Source of the DNA: Gelria sp. Kuro-4
GTDB taxonomy: Bacteria; Bacillota; DTU030; DUMP01
Reading direction: 5' to 3'
NCBI RefSeq assembly: GCF_019668485.1
Contig: NZ_AP024619.1
Span: 256,501 to 320,500, forward strand
Length of the DNA stretch: 64,000 nt
In this document: positions 42,823 to 52,211 of the stretch, piece by piece
Numbering within the stretch: position 1 is the stretch's first letter
Layout: every line of letters begins with the position of its first letter
Translations under genes and position numbers: made by a program
Notes under the pieces: model-generated
What the model was told of the DNA's origin: nothing
The model's input: only the letters and a program-made list of their open reading frames with translations
The model's database searches: none

Positions 42823-44743
42823 CCTCCTCCCCCCTTCGTGGCCACTGGATCTTGCCGGTATCCCTGAGGTCGTAGCCCCCCAGGGCTGTAACCTGTTCTT
42901 TGAATTCGGGACTCTGGATGATGCTCAGGACGGCCCTGACCCCGGGGTGATCCAGGTAAACAGCAGGGATGGCCAGGTCGTAGCGTTCCGCCCGCCAGGG
43001 AATGAAGTCCAGCTCCAGGGCGCGCGCCGCCGACAGGACACCTAAGCCCACGTCCGCCGCCCCGCTCTTTACGGCTGCCGCCACTGCGGTGTGGGTGTAC
43101 TCCTCGCGCTGGTAGCCCTGGATCTTCTGCGGGTCGATGCCTTCCTCCTTCAAGGCCCGGTCGAGGAGCACCCGCGTGCCGGCACCTTTCTGCCGGTTGA
43201 TGAAGGTAACATCCGGACGGGTAAGGTCGGCCAGCGTCCGGATTTCTTTCGGATTCCCCGGCGGCACCAGCAAGCCTTGCTCGCGGTAAACGAGGGTGAT
43301 AAGGTACACCTCTTCCTCAGGAAGATACCGTTTGAGGTAGGGGATGTTGTACTCGCCGGTTTCCTCATCCAGGAGGTGCGTTCCCGCCAGGTGGGCCTCA
43401 CCGCGGCGCAGGGCGAGAAGTCCCCCCAGGCTCCCCACATGGGCGGAGGAGAGCGTAAATTCCGGGTATTTCTCCCGCAGCAGGTTGGCGATGATGTCGA
43501 GCGTGAGGTCGTGGCTGCCGACGGCCACCACCGTGCCCCGGATTTCCATCTCGCTCTTGAGCAAGCTGACCTCCACCTGCGCCCCCGCCTTGATCCCCTC
43601 GCTGCCGCGCGGCACCTTCAGGATCCCGTCGGCCCGCACGAGGGAGGTGGTGAGGGCGGCGCCGCGCGGGAGCGGCGTGGCCATAAGGTGGGGGCCGACG
43701 GGGCCGAGCTTGACGCGCACGAACTCGTCCACGCCCAGGGGCGAAGTGAGGCTGCGGGCCAGACGGGCCGTAACCTTGGGCGGCTCTTCCGGCGGGAGGC
43801 CCAGGAGGCGGGTGAGAAGCGGCTTGAGGTACAGCTCGAGCGCCAGCACGGCCGAAGCCGGGTAACCCGGTACGCCGATCGTTGGTTTGCCCTGGACGCT
43901 GCCTAGAATAACCGGTTTCCCCGGCCGGGTGGCCGCACCGTGCACGAACAGCCGCCCCAGCTCGCCGATGACGCGGGCGCTGAAATCCTCCGAACCGGCA
44001 GAAGAGCCGGCGTTGATGAGAATGACATCCGCCGCGCCGGCTGCCTGGGCCACCCGCGCTTTAATCAGCTCGTAATCGTCCGGGGTGATGGGAAAGACCA
44101 CCGGTTCCGCTCCCCACTCCTTCACCTGGGCCGCGAAGATGGTGGAGTTGAACTCGATGATCTCGCCCGGCGCCGGCTCCTTCCCCGGCGGCACCAGCTC
44201 GGTGCCCGTGGGCAGGATCGCCACGCGCGGGCGGCGGCGGACGGCGATTGCCGTGGCACCTCCGGCCAGGAGGGCCCCCAAGTCCACGGGGCGCAGACGG
44301 TGATTGGCCGGGAGGATAAGCTCCGTCTGGACCATGTCTTCGCCCAAGAGGCGTACATTCTCCCAAGGGCTCACCGCCTGGATGATCTCCAGTTCGCCAC
44401 CCGGCAGCTCGTGCAGGTCCTCCACCATGATCACCGCGTTGGTGCCGGGAGGCAGCGGATCCCCCGTATCCACCCAGAAGGCGTCCTCCCCCACTGTGAG
44501 CCGCACCGGGCTGGTCTCGCTCGCCCCGAAGGTGACCTTGGCCGCCACCGCCACGCCGTCCATGGCCGCAGCGTGGTAGTGGGGCGAGGAGAGGCGGGCG
44601 AAGACGGGGGCGGCCGTGACGCGCCCGGCACACTCCGGCACGGGCAGGGTCTCGGGCGGCATCACCCGGCCGGCGAAGGGCGTAAGGAAGGCCTGCCGCG
44701 CTTCTTCGTACGGGATGTCCTCAAGGTACACCTGTCGCTCCAT
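42794..44743 (-). CDS. MoeA molybdopterin molybdenumtransferase fused to a periplasmic-binding-like domain
   Basis: 649 residues from ATG 44743 (AGGAGCG five bases before). Residues 1-405 are MoeA: AAMDGVAVAAKVTFGA, IMVEDL, INAGSSAGSEDFSARVIGEL and the GVPGYPASAVLALELYL motif. From about 420 a PBP-like domain of the LysR/ModA-related kind (SHDLTLDIIANLLREKYPEF; TFINRQKGAGTRVLLDRAL; SGAADVGLGVL). Known MoeA-PBP fusions are thought to insert the metal and sense or present the oxyanion. Works with the separate moeA upstream; one may be for W and the other for Mo. Confidence 0.92.
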   Translation of the reverse strand: MERQVYLEDIPYEEARQAFLTPFAGRVMPPETLPVPECAGRVTAAPVFARLSSPHYHAAAMDGVAVAAKVTFGASETSPVRLTVGEDAFWVDTGDPLPPGTNAVIMVEDLHELPGGELEIIQAVSPWENVRLLGEDMVQTELILPANHRLRPVDLGALLAGGATAIAVRRRPRVAILPTGTELVPPGKEPAPGEIIEFNSTIFAAQVKEWGAEPVVFPITPDDYELIKARVAQAAGAADVILINAGSSAGSEDFSARVIGELGRLFVHGAATRPGKPVILGSVQGKPTIGVPGYPASAVLALELYLKPLLTRLLGLPPEEPPKVTARLARSLTSPLGVDEFVRVKLGPVGPHLMATPLPRGAALTTSLVRADGILKVPRGSEGIKAGAQVEVSLLKSEMEIRGTVVAVGSHDLTLDIIANLLREKYPEFTLSSAHVGSLGGLLALRRGEAHLAGTHLLDEETGEYNIPYLKRYLPEEEVYLITLVYREQGLLVPPGNPKEIRTLADLTRPDVTFINRQKGAGTRVLLDRALKEEGIDPQKIQGYQREEYTHTAVAAAVKSGAADVGLGVLSAARALELDFIPWRAERYDLAIPAVYLDHPGVRAVLSIIQSPEFKEQVTALGGYDLRDTGKIQWPRRGEEDARPAGTGD

Positions 44744-44783
44744 GCTATCGCTCCTAACTTTTCCTGCGTAGCCGAACAAGGGC

Positions 44784-46016
44784 TCAGAGCAGGTACACTT
44801 CAACTTCCTCCCCGGCCCGCAGGCCTTCGCGGGCAGGCGGGATCACGATGGTGCCATCGGCCCGCACCAGGGTGGTGATGAGGCCCGACTTGCCCAGAAC
44901 GGGCTCGGCCGTGAGGCCTTCCGCCGTCTCCACCAGGCGCACGCGCACGTGGTCCTCGCGCCCGGCGGCGGAGGCCAGGTTGCGCGCCAGGCGGGCCCGC
45001 ACGCCGGCCTGTGGCCGTGTCTTCAGCCTGAGGAGCCGCGCGATGGCCGGCCGCACGAAGAGATCAAACGTCACCAGAGCGGAGACCGGGTGGCCGGGGA
45101 GGCCGAAAACGGGTTTCCCCTGGCAGAGGGCGATGAGCACCGGTTTCCCTGGGCGCAGCGCCACACCGTGCACCAGCACCCCCGGCGGCCCCAGCTCGGC
45201 CAGCACCCGGGCCGCCACATCGCGCACCCCCACCGAGCTCCCGCCCGAGAGCACCACCAGGTCGGCCCCTTCCAGCCCGCGCCGCACGCCGGCCAGCACC
45301 GCCTGGTACTCGTCCCGCGCCAGCCCCAGGTAAACCGGCTCGCCCCCGGCAGCTGCCACCGCAGCGCCCAGAGAGTAACTGTTGCTGTCGCGGATCTGAC
45401 CGGGCGCCGGCGTAACCTCGGGAGGTACAATCTCGTCGCCGGTGGAAAGCACCGCTACGCGCGGCCGCCGCCCCACCGGCACCGTCGTAATGCCAAGGGC
45501 CGCCAGCGCCCCGACATCGGCCGGGCGCAGGCGAGCACCCGCCGGCAGGAGCTCTTCCCCGGCCGCCGCGTCTTCCCCGGCCCGGATCACGTTCTCGCCC
45601 GGCGCCACCGGGCGCAGAACGGCAAACGAGGTCGCATCCAGCTCCTCCGTGTACTCCACCATCACCACCGCGTCCGCCCCGGGCGGGAGCATCCCCCCCG
45701 TGGCGATACGGCTTGCCTGCCCCGGTGCCAGTGCCTTTTGCGGCACGGCCCCCATGCGGATGTCCTCGAGCAGGTCGAGGAGCGCCGGCAGGCCCTCGCT
45801 GGCTCCAAACGTATCCGCCGCCCGCACGGCATACCCGTCCACCGTGGAGCGGGTGTAGGGCGGCACGTCCTCCGCGGCGCGGACGGGCTCGGCCAGCACC
45901 CGGCCCACCGCCGCCGTCAGCGGCACCCGCTTCACCTCGAGCGGCTGCGGCTGCCAGCGGGAAAAAAGCTCCTCCCGCGCCGCCGCCACCGGCCGCACGT
46001 GAAAAAAGTCGTCCAA
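44784..46016 (-). CDS. moeA: Molybdopterin molybdenumtransferase MoeA
   Basis: 410 residues from TTG 46016. Motifs: STVDGYAVRAADTFGASEG, ATGGMLPPGADAVVMVEYTE, SGGSSVGVRDVAARVLAELG and GLPGHPVSALVTFDLFVRPA, with the C-terminal MoeA domain IV after 330. Full standard length without fusion. Second MoeA paralogue of the operon; overlaps no gene but is followed after 40 bases by the MoeA-PBP start. Confidence 0.95.
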   Translation of the reverse strand: MDDFFHVRPVAAAREELFSRWQPQPLEVKRVPLTAAVGRVLAEPVRAAEDVPPYTRSTVDGYAVRAADTFGASEGLPALLDLLEDIRMGAVPQKALAPGQASRIATGGMLPPGADAVVMVEYTEELDATSFAVLRPVAPGENVIRAGEDAAAGEELLPAGARLRPADVGALAALGITTVPVGRRPRVAVLSTGDEIVPPEVTPAPGQIRDSNSYSLGAAVAAAGGEPVYLGLARDEYQAVLAGVRRGLEGADLVVLSGGSSVGVRDVAARVLAELGPPGVLVHGVALRPGKPVLIALCQGKPVFGLPGHPVSALVTFDLFVRPAIARLLRLKTRPQAGVRARLARNLASAAGREDHVRVRLVETAEGLTAEPVLGKSGLITTLVRADGTIVIPPAREGLRAGEEVEVYLL

Positions 46017-46029
46017 CCCGGCGCCCCCC

Positions 46030-46239
46030 TCAGAAGCAGCCCAAGCGGCAGGCGGTGATCTTAAGTCCCAGTTCGTCGGCCGCGGCGCCCACCCGCCGCG
46101 GCTCGACCCCCAGCCGCTCGGCGAGAGCGGTGGCCTGGGCGCAGCTCACCTTACCGTCCTTGGCCAGCTTAAGCAGTTCTTCTTTCAGCACCGCCGTACT
46201 CTTCTCTTGCGGTTTGAGTTTGCCCAATTCTTCCGCCAT
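46030..46239 (-). CDS. Small protein with C-terminal Cys motif, first gene of the molybdopterin operon
   Basis: 69 residues from ATG 46239 (GGGGGTG eight bases before); ATG 46254 has no site. Mostly helical, with ALKEELLKLAKDGKVSCAQA resembling a small DNA- or protein-binding helical domain (ALAERLGVEPRRVGAAADEL looks like a helix-turn-helix) and ending KITACRLGCF. Directly downstream of riboswitch candidate B, 13 bases before moeA. The Cys residues may bind a metal or the cofactor. I do not know a function. Confidence 0.7.
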   Translation of the reverse strand: MAEELGKLKPQEKSTAVLKEELLKLAKDGKVSCAQATALAERLGVEPRRVGAAADELGLKITACRLGCF

Positions 46240-46264
46240 TTTGCACACCCCCATCGCGAATAAT

Positions 46265-46292
46265 CAGAAAGGGAGCCCTCATGGTGGCTCCC
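46265..46292 (-). terminator. Terminator stem of the riboswitch expression platform
   Basis: Minus strand GGGAGCC/GGCTCCC with an eight-base loop and TTTCT after it, directly following riboswitch candidate B and before the small gene. Implies premature termination control. Confidence 0.65.
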
Positions 46293-46297
46293 CGTGC

Positions 46298-46387
46298 GCT
46301 CCTTTCCATGAGGGAGGCGGGCCGGTTTCCCAACCCACCCTAACGGTCCCGGGCCTTAGCTTCACCGTAGGCCTTGGGACTCGGAGC
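46298..46387 (-). ncRNA. Moco/Tuco-type riboswitch candidate B (molybdopterin operon leader)
   Basis: Minus strand. P1 GCUCC/GGAGC; inside are the blocks GCUAAGGC, CGUUAGGGUGGG, GGAAACCGG and GCCUCCCUCAUGGAAAGGAG shared with leader A near tupA. The Moco RNA motif is the known class at this position (in front of Moco genes). Followed immediately by a terminator stem, so it probably switches the operon off when cofactor is plentiful. Confidence 0.75.
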
Positions 46388-46558
46388 TTATCGAATTTAC
46401 ATCTTAGGTCTATAATTCTTCGCCGGTGGAGCAAATCCTTCTTCCTTTTCCTCTGTTTCTGTCGCGGGTCGGCGCGAGTAATGTATACTTGCCTCAAGGC
46501 GGACGCATCAAGGTCCAAGACATCGTAACGGAAAAAGTAGTGATTGGGGGTAACAAGC

Positions 46559-47638
46559 GTGAACACTTTGGTGGTCAGCTACGGAACAAATCCGCGGGAA
46601 ATGGTGCTGCAAGCCCTGGCAGCCCTCGATGTGGCAAAGGCTCTGCGCCCTGCTATGCGCATCGGTATCAAGCCCAACCTGGTGGTGGAAAAACCGGCGT
46701 CTTCAGGGGCGACAACTTCGCCGGAGGTGGTAGCCGGGATTATCGAATACCTGCACGCGGCCGGGTGCAAGGACATAACTATCTTAGAAAGCAGCGCGGT
46801 CGGTCATAGGACGGAGCGCGCCTTCGCCGTCTGCGGCTATACCCGGTTGGCCAGCCGCTACGGTGTAAAACTTGTGGACCTTAAGCACGACGCGACCCAA
46901 AAAGTAACCGCTCACGGCCAAGAAATGCGCGTCTGCCGGACGGCGCTCAGCCTTGACTATTTCATCAATGTCCCTGTACTCAAAGCCCACTGCCAGACTA
47001 GACTCACCTGCGCTTTGAAAAACCTCAAGGGTTGCCTGCCCGATAGCGAGAAACGGCGCTTCCATGCCCTCGGCCTGCACCGGCCCATTGCCGCGCTAAA
47101 CCAAGTGGTGAAATCCGATTTGGTAGTAGTAGACGGATTGTGCGGTGACCTCACCTTTGAGGAGGGCGGCAATCCTGTCGCCATGGACCAAGTGCTGGTA
47201 GGGCGGGATCCTGTCCTGGTGGATGCGTACGCCGCGACGGCTTTAGGCTACGAACCGCTCACCATTCCCTACATTCGGTTGGCTGCCGAACTAGGACTTG
47301 GTTCAGCACAGTGCGAGCAAGCCGACATTCTGGTGCTTAACCCGGAAGTACGCCCGCCGGCCGCCCCCACCGTTTCTCCTCTGGCACGCGAACTCAGCCG
47401 CTGGGTTGAGGAGCGTTCGGCCTGCTCCATCTGTTACGGAAACCTTTTGCGTGCCCTGGCCTGTCTTAGGGAAGACGGCGTCCTGGCCCGACTGACCCAC
47501 AAGATTAAGATCGGCCAGGGTTTCCGGGGTCAAGGCGGCCCCGGCCCGGGCGTAGGCTCCTGTACGGCCGGGCTGAGCTTGAACCTGCCCGGTTGTCCTC
47601 CGGCGACGAAAGACATTGTCAAGTTTCTGAATGCCTGA
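46559..47638 (+). CDS. DUF362 domain protein
   Basis: 359 residues from GTG 46559 (GGGGG seven bases before). DUF362 features: IGIKPNLVVEKPASSGATTS, GYTRLASRYGVKLVDL, NVPVLKAHCQTRLTCALKNL and KGCLPDSEKRRFHALGLH. Many DUF362 proteins carry ferredoxin domains; this one does not, but has several Cys (CSICYGNLLRALAC) in the last third. Divergent from the molybdopterin operon and upstream of the AOR regulator. A TATAAT (46411) may belong to its promoter. Role unknown. Confidence 0.8.
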   Translation: MNTLVVSYGTNPREMVLQALAALDVAKALRPAMRIGIKPNLVVEKPASSGATTSPEVVAGIIEYLHAAGCKDITILESSAVGHRTERAFAVCGYTRLASRYGVKLVDLKHDATQKVTAHGQEMRVCRTALSLDYFINVPVLKAHCQTRLTCALKNLKGCLPDSEKRRFHALGLHRPIAALNQVVKSDLVVVDGLCGDLTFEEGGNPVAMDQVLVGRDPVLVDAYAATALGYEPLTIPYIRLAAELGLGSAQCEQADILVLNPEVRPPAAPTVSPLARELSRWVEERSACSICYGNLLRALACLREDGVLARLTHKIKIGQGFRGQGGPGPGVGSCTAGLSLNLPGCPPATKDIVKFLNA

Positions 47639-47762
47639 CTGCTTGTGTCCCAGCCCGGAAGTGTTTGAAATGTTTACAGAGTCCTCGCGCGGTAGCAGGT
47701 AAATTACAACTTATGTAGAATTAACGGTAATAGCACGATTTTGTGCAGTGGGGGGGAAGGAG

Positions 47763-49763
47763 ATGCTTGCTGAAAGCAGCGGATCATACGCTGCGGGTCT
47801 TGAGCCCCTGATCGAGCCTGAAGGCGGGCTTCTGCCCGCCGCGGAGGTGTTAATCCGCCAGTCGCAGGAGCGCTGCCGCCAGTACGGCTTGCTGCCTGAC
47901 GCCACGTTTCTTTCGCCTATTCCCACCGCTGAAGAAATCGTTAGACGCCGCCGCACGCGCAAGGAGCTCATAGATGTTGCCGAGCCTTTCATGCGGACGG
48001 TTTTAGGCGTTTCAGCCACCGCCAGGTTTTTGATCACCCTGGTCGACGCGGATGGCTATGTGCTCAGCATCGCCGGCGACAGCCGCCTGCAGGCGGCTTT
48101 TCGTAAACACAACTTCTTCGTCGGGGCACGCTGGCGTGAAAACGAAGTGGGAACCTCAGCCATAGTCATTGCGCTCTTGGCCCGAGCACCCGTGCAGGTC
48201 GTCGGCGAACAACACTACTGTACGCGCTTTCACCCTTTCACCTGCGCCGCTACTCCCCTTATTACGAAGGAAGGCGAACTTCTCGGCTGCCTGTGCATGT
48301 CAGGGCATAAGGCCAATGTTTATCCCAACACCTTGGGCATGACCATCGCCATCGGTGAAGCAATTACGAAGCAAGTGGAACTGCGCCGGGCCCTGGCCGA
48401 CGTCCAGTTCTCCAACCGCTGCCAAGCCGCCATCATCGACTCTATTTTCAGCGGTTTTATGCTCATCGACCGCAACGGCAACATCGCCCAAATGAATGAA
48501 GTGGGTGGGAAGATTTTTGGTGTAGATGCGACTAAATCCATCGGTAAGCACATAACAGAGATCGTCAACTCGCGGCCGGTGGTCCTCGACGTGTTTGAAA
48601 CCGGCATGGGTTGGACCGACCGTGAGTTCTTTATTGACAGCAAGCGCGGGCTCATCCGGCTGATCAAAACGGCCATCCCCATTAAGAACGCCAGCGGTGA
48701 GGTTGTTTACGTCATTGAGACCTTTCGCGAAATGGACCGCGTGCACGAATTCGCCACCAAAGTAATGGGGGCCCGCGCCCGCTTCACCTTCGACGACATC
48801 ATCGGCAACAGCTGTGCCATCCGGCAGGCTGTGGACTTAGCCGCGTTGGCCGCCGAAGGTGACTCCACCGTCCTTCTGCAGGGTGAAACCGGAACGGGTA
48901 AGGAGATTTTTGCCCAGGCCATTCATAACGCCAGCAGCCGCAGCCGTGGACCTTATCTTGCCTTAAACTGCGCAGCCATTCCGCGGGACCTTATGGAAAG
49001 CGAGCTTTTCGGTTACGTTGAAGGGGCTTTTTCCGGTGCGAGCAAAAGCGGGCGCGCCGGCAAGTTCGAGCTCGCCGCGGGCGGTACCCTTCTCCTCGAC
49101 GAAATCGGCGATCTCCCGCTCGACATGCAGGCCAAACTCCTCCGGGTGCTCCAAGACAAGGCGGTCATGCGCATCGGCGGCAACAAGGTCATTCCCGTCG
49201 ACGTGCGCATCATCGCGGCCACCAACAAAGACCTGGAAGAAGAGGTGCAGAGGGGCAATTTCCGCCGGGACCTTTTCTATCGCCTCAATGTGGTGAGCAT
49301 AAAGTTGCCCCCGCTGCGCGACCGCAAAGAAGACATTCCTCTTCTGGCTCACCATTTTCTCAAGAAGACTGCGGCGCGCCTTAACAAATCAACCACCGCC
49401 TTCACACGCGAGGCCCTCCTCGCCCTCACCAGGTATGAGTGGCCCGGCAATATCCGCGAGCTGGAGAACGCCATTGAACGCGCCCTCAACGCGGCCCGCT
49501 CCACAGAAATTGAGCCTGACAATCTTCCCGCGAATATCGTGGCGGCCGCCAGTGCAAAAGGTCCCGGCCCAAATTCTACCCCTCGCCTAACCCAGGCTGC
49601 CGAACCCTCTTCCGGCATGACCCTGCAGGAGCTCGAACACGCAGCCTTAGCACGCGCTTTAGCCGCCAACAAAGGCAACATCGCACGCACCGCCCGACAG
49701 CTCGGCGTAAGCCGGACGACGATCTACCAGAAGATAAGGAAGTGGAACCTCGCACGCGCATAA
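47763..49763 (+). CDS. Sigma-54-dependent activator, GAF-PAS-AAA-Fis, of the AOR-TRAP operon
   Basis: 666 residues from ATG 47763 (GGGGGGGAAGGAG before it). Same layout as the activator at 567: GAF-like N-terminus, PAS ([19 protein letters not shown]), AAA+ with Walker A GETGTGKE near 374, a GAFSGA loop near 421 in place of the usual GAFTGA, and a Fis-type HTH ([20 protein letters not shown]). A sigma-54 promoter lies 115 bases after its stop, before an AOR operon, so it is the probable activator of that operon. The Thr-to-Ser change sits in the residue that contacts sigma-54. Confidence 0.92.
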   Translation: MLAESSGSYAAGLEPLIEPEGGLLPAAEVLIRQSQERCRQYGLLPDATFLSPIPTAEEIVRRRRTRKELIDVAEPFMRTVLGVSATARFLITLVDADGYVLSIAGDSRLQAAFRKHNFFVGARWRENEVGTSAIVIALLARAPVQVVGEQHYCTRFHPFTCAATPLITKEGELLGCLCMSGHKANVYPNTLGMTIAIGEAITKQVELRRALADVQFSNRCQAAIIDSIFSGFMLIDRNGNIAQMNEVGGKIFGVDATKSIGKHITEIVNSRPVVLDVFETGMGWTDREFFIDSKRGLIRLIKTAIPIKNASGEVVYVIETFREMDRVHEFATKVMGARARFTFDDIIGNSCAIRQAVDLAALAAEGDSTVLLQGETGTGKEIFAQAIHNASSRSRGPYLALNCAAIPRDLMESELFGYVEGAFSGASKSGRAGKFELAAGGTLLLDEIGDLPLDMQAKLLRVLQDKAVMRIGGNKVIPVDVRIIAATNKDLEEEVQRGNFRRDLFYRLNVVSIKLPPLRDRKEDIPLLAHHFLKKTAARLNKSTTAFTREALLALTRYEWPGNIRELENAIERALNAARSTEIEPDNLPANIVAAASAKGPGPNSTPRLTQAAEPSSGMTLQELEHAALARALAANKGNIARTARQLGVSRTTIYQKIRKWNLARA

Positions 49764-49774
49764 GTGTTCAGTTT

Positions 49775-49795
49775 GTTGCCATACTGTACAGCAAC
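49775..49795. promoter_or_regulatory. Candidate enhancer dyad upstream of the AOR promoter
   Basis: GTTGC/GCAAC arms with an 11-base centre, about 80 bases before the -24 box. Spacing suits an activator site; only the dyad supports it. Confidence 0.3.
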
Positions 49796-49821
49796 GTGTG
49801 TACGGAATAAGAACATTGTTC

Positions 49822-49850
49822 AAGGCGCTGCCATGTGCAGCGCCTTATTT
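49822..49850 (+). terminator. Intrinsic terminator after the second activator
   Basis: AAGGCGCTGC/GCAGCGCCTT stem, loop CATGT, followed by ATTT. Lies between activator gene and AOR promoter. Confidence 0.7.
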
Positions 49851-49877
49851 CGTCACCCTTCCCCATACAAAGTGCTT

Positions 49878-49894
49878 TGGCATGTATCTTGCAA
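49878..49894 (+). promoter_or_regulatory. Sigma-54 (-24/-12) promoter of the AOR-TRAP operon
   Basis: TGGCATG-TATC-TTGCAA, matching TGGCACG-N4-TTGCW with one change. About 50 bases before the AOR start. Confidence 0.88.
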
Positions 49895-49942
49895 TTCTCA
49901 ATGCTGAACCAAGATTCCAGGGTGAAGGAGTGTCAGCATGAG

Positions 49943-51814
49943 ATGAAAGGTAACACCGGAAAGATTCTCTTTGCCGACCTAAGCAAGTGCTCCCTTACTG
50001 AGGAACATCTGCCCGAGGACGTATACGCCAGTTTCTTGGGAGGCTATGGCCTGGGTGTTAAGTTCATTTACGACCATATGAAGCCAGGGGTCGACCCACT
50101 AGGTCCCGGGAACATACTTGGTTTTACAACCGGTGTGTTGGTAGGAACACCAGCCATGTCCGGCAACAGGTTCACTGCATGTGCCAAGTCCCCCCTCACT
50201 GGAACCTGGGGTGACAGCAACTGTGGGGGGTATTTTGGACCGGCCCTTCGGCGGGCCGGCTTCGATGCAGTGTTTGTAACCGGCGTTGCACCGTCACCGG
50301 TTTATCTGTTCCTTGATAACGGACGGGCCGAGATTTGTCCAGCAGGAGACCTCTGGGGTAAAGACACCACGGAAACTGAAGAGGTGCTCAAAGAAAGGCT
50401 GGGCAGCGACATTCAAATCGCGTGCGTAGGACCGGCCGGTGAGAACCTGTCCCTCATCTCTGGAATTATACATGATCGCGGTCGGGCAGCCGGACGCTCT
50501 GGTCTCGGCGCTGTAATGGGATCTAAGAAGCTGAAGGCCATCGTAGCGCGCGGAAATCAAGAAATACCCATGGCTGATCCGGAAGCAGCTAAGAAACTGA
50601 GGAGTAAATGGGTAAAGGATTTGTTGGCACGCCCCAGCGCTCAAAAGTTTCGGAAATACGGGACCGTTGATCACGTAGCGAGCTCAACATTTAGTAACGA
50701 TGCCCCAGTGCGAAACTGGGCTGGCGTAGGTTTACGTGACTTTCCTCAAGCTACAGCTATTAGTGATGACCATGTTCTGCAGTATGAAAAAAAGAAGTAT
50801 GCCTGCTGGCAGTGTCCATTAGTCTGCGGAGGCATCTATGAGGTACCGGCCGGGCCATACGCTGTCGCCGAGGCACACAAGCCGGAATACGAAACATGTG
50901 CTATGTTCGGCAGCAATCTGCTTAACGACAACTTGGAAGCAATAATCATGCTTAACGATATTTGCAACCGCATGGGACTCGACACGATCTCCACCGCTGC
51001 AACGGTAGCTTTCGCCACCGAGTGTTTCGAAAAAGGCCTTATCGATGAAAAAACAGCCGGTGGGCTGAAACTGTCCTGGGGCGATCACGCGGCGGTGGTA
51101 GAAGCAGTTAAGCAAATCGGGAGACGTGAAGGTCCCTTGGGCCAACTTCTGGCGGATGGTAGTCGCGTTGCAGCGCAGCGAATTGGCGGAGAAGCCCTCC
51201 AGTATGCAATACAAATCCAGGGGCAAGAGCTGGCGGCTCACGATCCACGCTATGGCCCAAGTTGGGGCACCTATTATAAAGTCGACGCAACACCTGGACG
51301 TCATACGCAAATCGGTCTGGTAATTTACGAAAACGGTGGTGGCATCCCTGGTTTGGACCTTGGCAAGATTACAAAGTACCAATTTACTGGCAAAGGCCAA
51401 GCCGCGGCAAAAGTGCAAAACATAATGCACGCTCTTTACTCGGCCGGCCTGTGCATGCAGGTGATTCTGCGTTCTGACATCAGTTGCTGGCCGGAATTCC
51501 TTTCTGCCGTTACCGGCGAGGACTATGATCTGGCAAGGCTCGAAGAGACGGGCGCACGCATAGCGGCTCTTAGGCAGGCCTTCAACATTCGCGAGGGCCT
51601 ACCCGTGACAGAATTCCAGTTGCCAGGTCGTTCGTACGGTAATCCACCCTTGGATGCCGGACCACTCGAAGGCATCGTCATTGACGTTGCCTCTATGACC
51701 CGCGAGTACTACGAGGCACAGAAGTGGGATCCAGCATCAGGGAAACCTCTTCGCCAAAGGCTTCAGGAACTCGGCTTAGGTTACGTCATATCTGATATTT
51801 ACTCCAACTCCTAG
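49943..51814 (+). CDS. Tungsten-dependent aldehyde:ferredoxin oxidoreductase (AOR)
   Basis: 623 residues from ATG 49943 (GAAGGAG 13 bases before; the nearer ATG at 49938 is out of frame). AOR family: GNTGKILFADLSKCSL start, SGNRFTACAKSPLTGTWGDS, GAVMGSKKLKAIVARG, the 4Fe-4S ligands C288-x2-C291-x3-C295 and C504. Binds a tungsto-bispterin and oxidises aldehydes to acids with ferredoxin, or the reverse at low potential. First gene of a sigma-54 operon with a MoaD-like protein, a hydroxyacid dehydrogenase and TRAP genes. Less GC-rich than the second AOR at 58239. Confidence 0.93.
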   Translation: MKGNTGKILFADLSKCSLTEEHLPEDVYASFLGGYGLGVKFIYDHMKPGVDPLGPGNILGFTTGVLVGTPAMSGNRFTACAKSPLTGTWGDSNCGGYFGPALRRAGFDAVFVTGVAPSPVYLFLDNGRAEICPAGDLWGKDTTETEEVLKERLGSDIQIACVGPAGENLSLISGIIHDRGRAAGRSGLGAVMGSKKLKAIVARGNQEIPMADPEAAKKLRSKWVKDLLARPSAQKFRKYGTVDHVASSTFSNDAPVRNWAGVGLRDFPQATAISDDHVLQYEKKKYACWQCPLVCGGIYEVPAGPYAVAEAHKPEYETCAMFGSNLLNDNLEAIIMLNDICNRMGLDTISTAATVAFATECFEKGLIDEKTAGGLKLSWGDHAAVVEAVKQIGRREGPLGQLLADGSRVAAQRIGGEALQYAIQIQGQELAAHDPRYGPSWGTYYKVDATPGRHTQIGLVIYENGGGIPGLDLGKITKYQFTGKGQAAAKVQNIMHALYSAGLCMQVILRSDISCWPEFLSAVTGEDYDLARLEETGARIAALRQAFNIREGLPVTEFQLPGRSYGNPPLDAGPLEGIVIDVASMTREYYEAQKWDPASGKPLRQRLQELGLGYVISDIYSNS

Positions 51815-51832
51815 GACGAGGAGGAAAGGGAA

Positions 51833-52102
51833 TTGCTGATTCACCTACCTCCTGGAGTCGATAGCGATGAACGGGAGATTGTAATTGAGGTAACTAAGGG
51901 AACCTCACTGGCAGAAGCGCTCAAGCTGGCAGGACACCGCGCCCCCTTCGTGGCACAGCTTATTGCTGGAGCGGGTTCAACTCCAGAAGGAACTTTTCTC
52001 TTTATATTAAACGGAGAAAGGGTCAACCTCGACCAAGCAAACCACATTCACCTCTGCGGTAACGATCAGTTGTACATTGTTCCACCCATATTGGGCGGAT
52101 AG
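51833..52102 (+). CDS. MoaD/ThiS-like ubiquitin-fold protein
   Basis: 89 residues from TTG (GAGGAGG eight bases before). Beta-grasp pattern and a C-terminal LYIVPPILGG: the terminal Gly-Gly is the residue activated by MoeB/ThiF enzymes. It follows the AOR gene by 18 bases, as MoaD-like genes often do with AORs, and is probably a dedicated sulfur carrier for the tungstopterin. Divergent in the rest from the second copy at 60156. Confidence 0.85.
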   Translation: MLIHLPPGVDSDEREIVIEVTKGTSLAEALKLAGHRAPFVAQLIAGAGSTPEGTFLFILNGERVNLDQANHIHLCGNDQLYIVPPILGG

Positions 52103-52211
52103 GGGGTGGTTCTACATCACTGAGTGTCAAGTGAGGAGGTGGCGGAACGTAGTCGCTGATTCGCTCGGCTGTCTCTGACAGGGTTCGCAAAACAGATGGG
52201 GGGCACATTTT

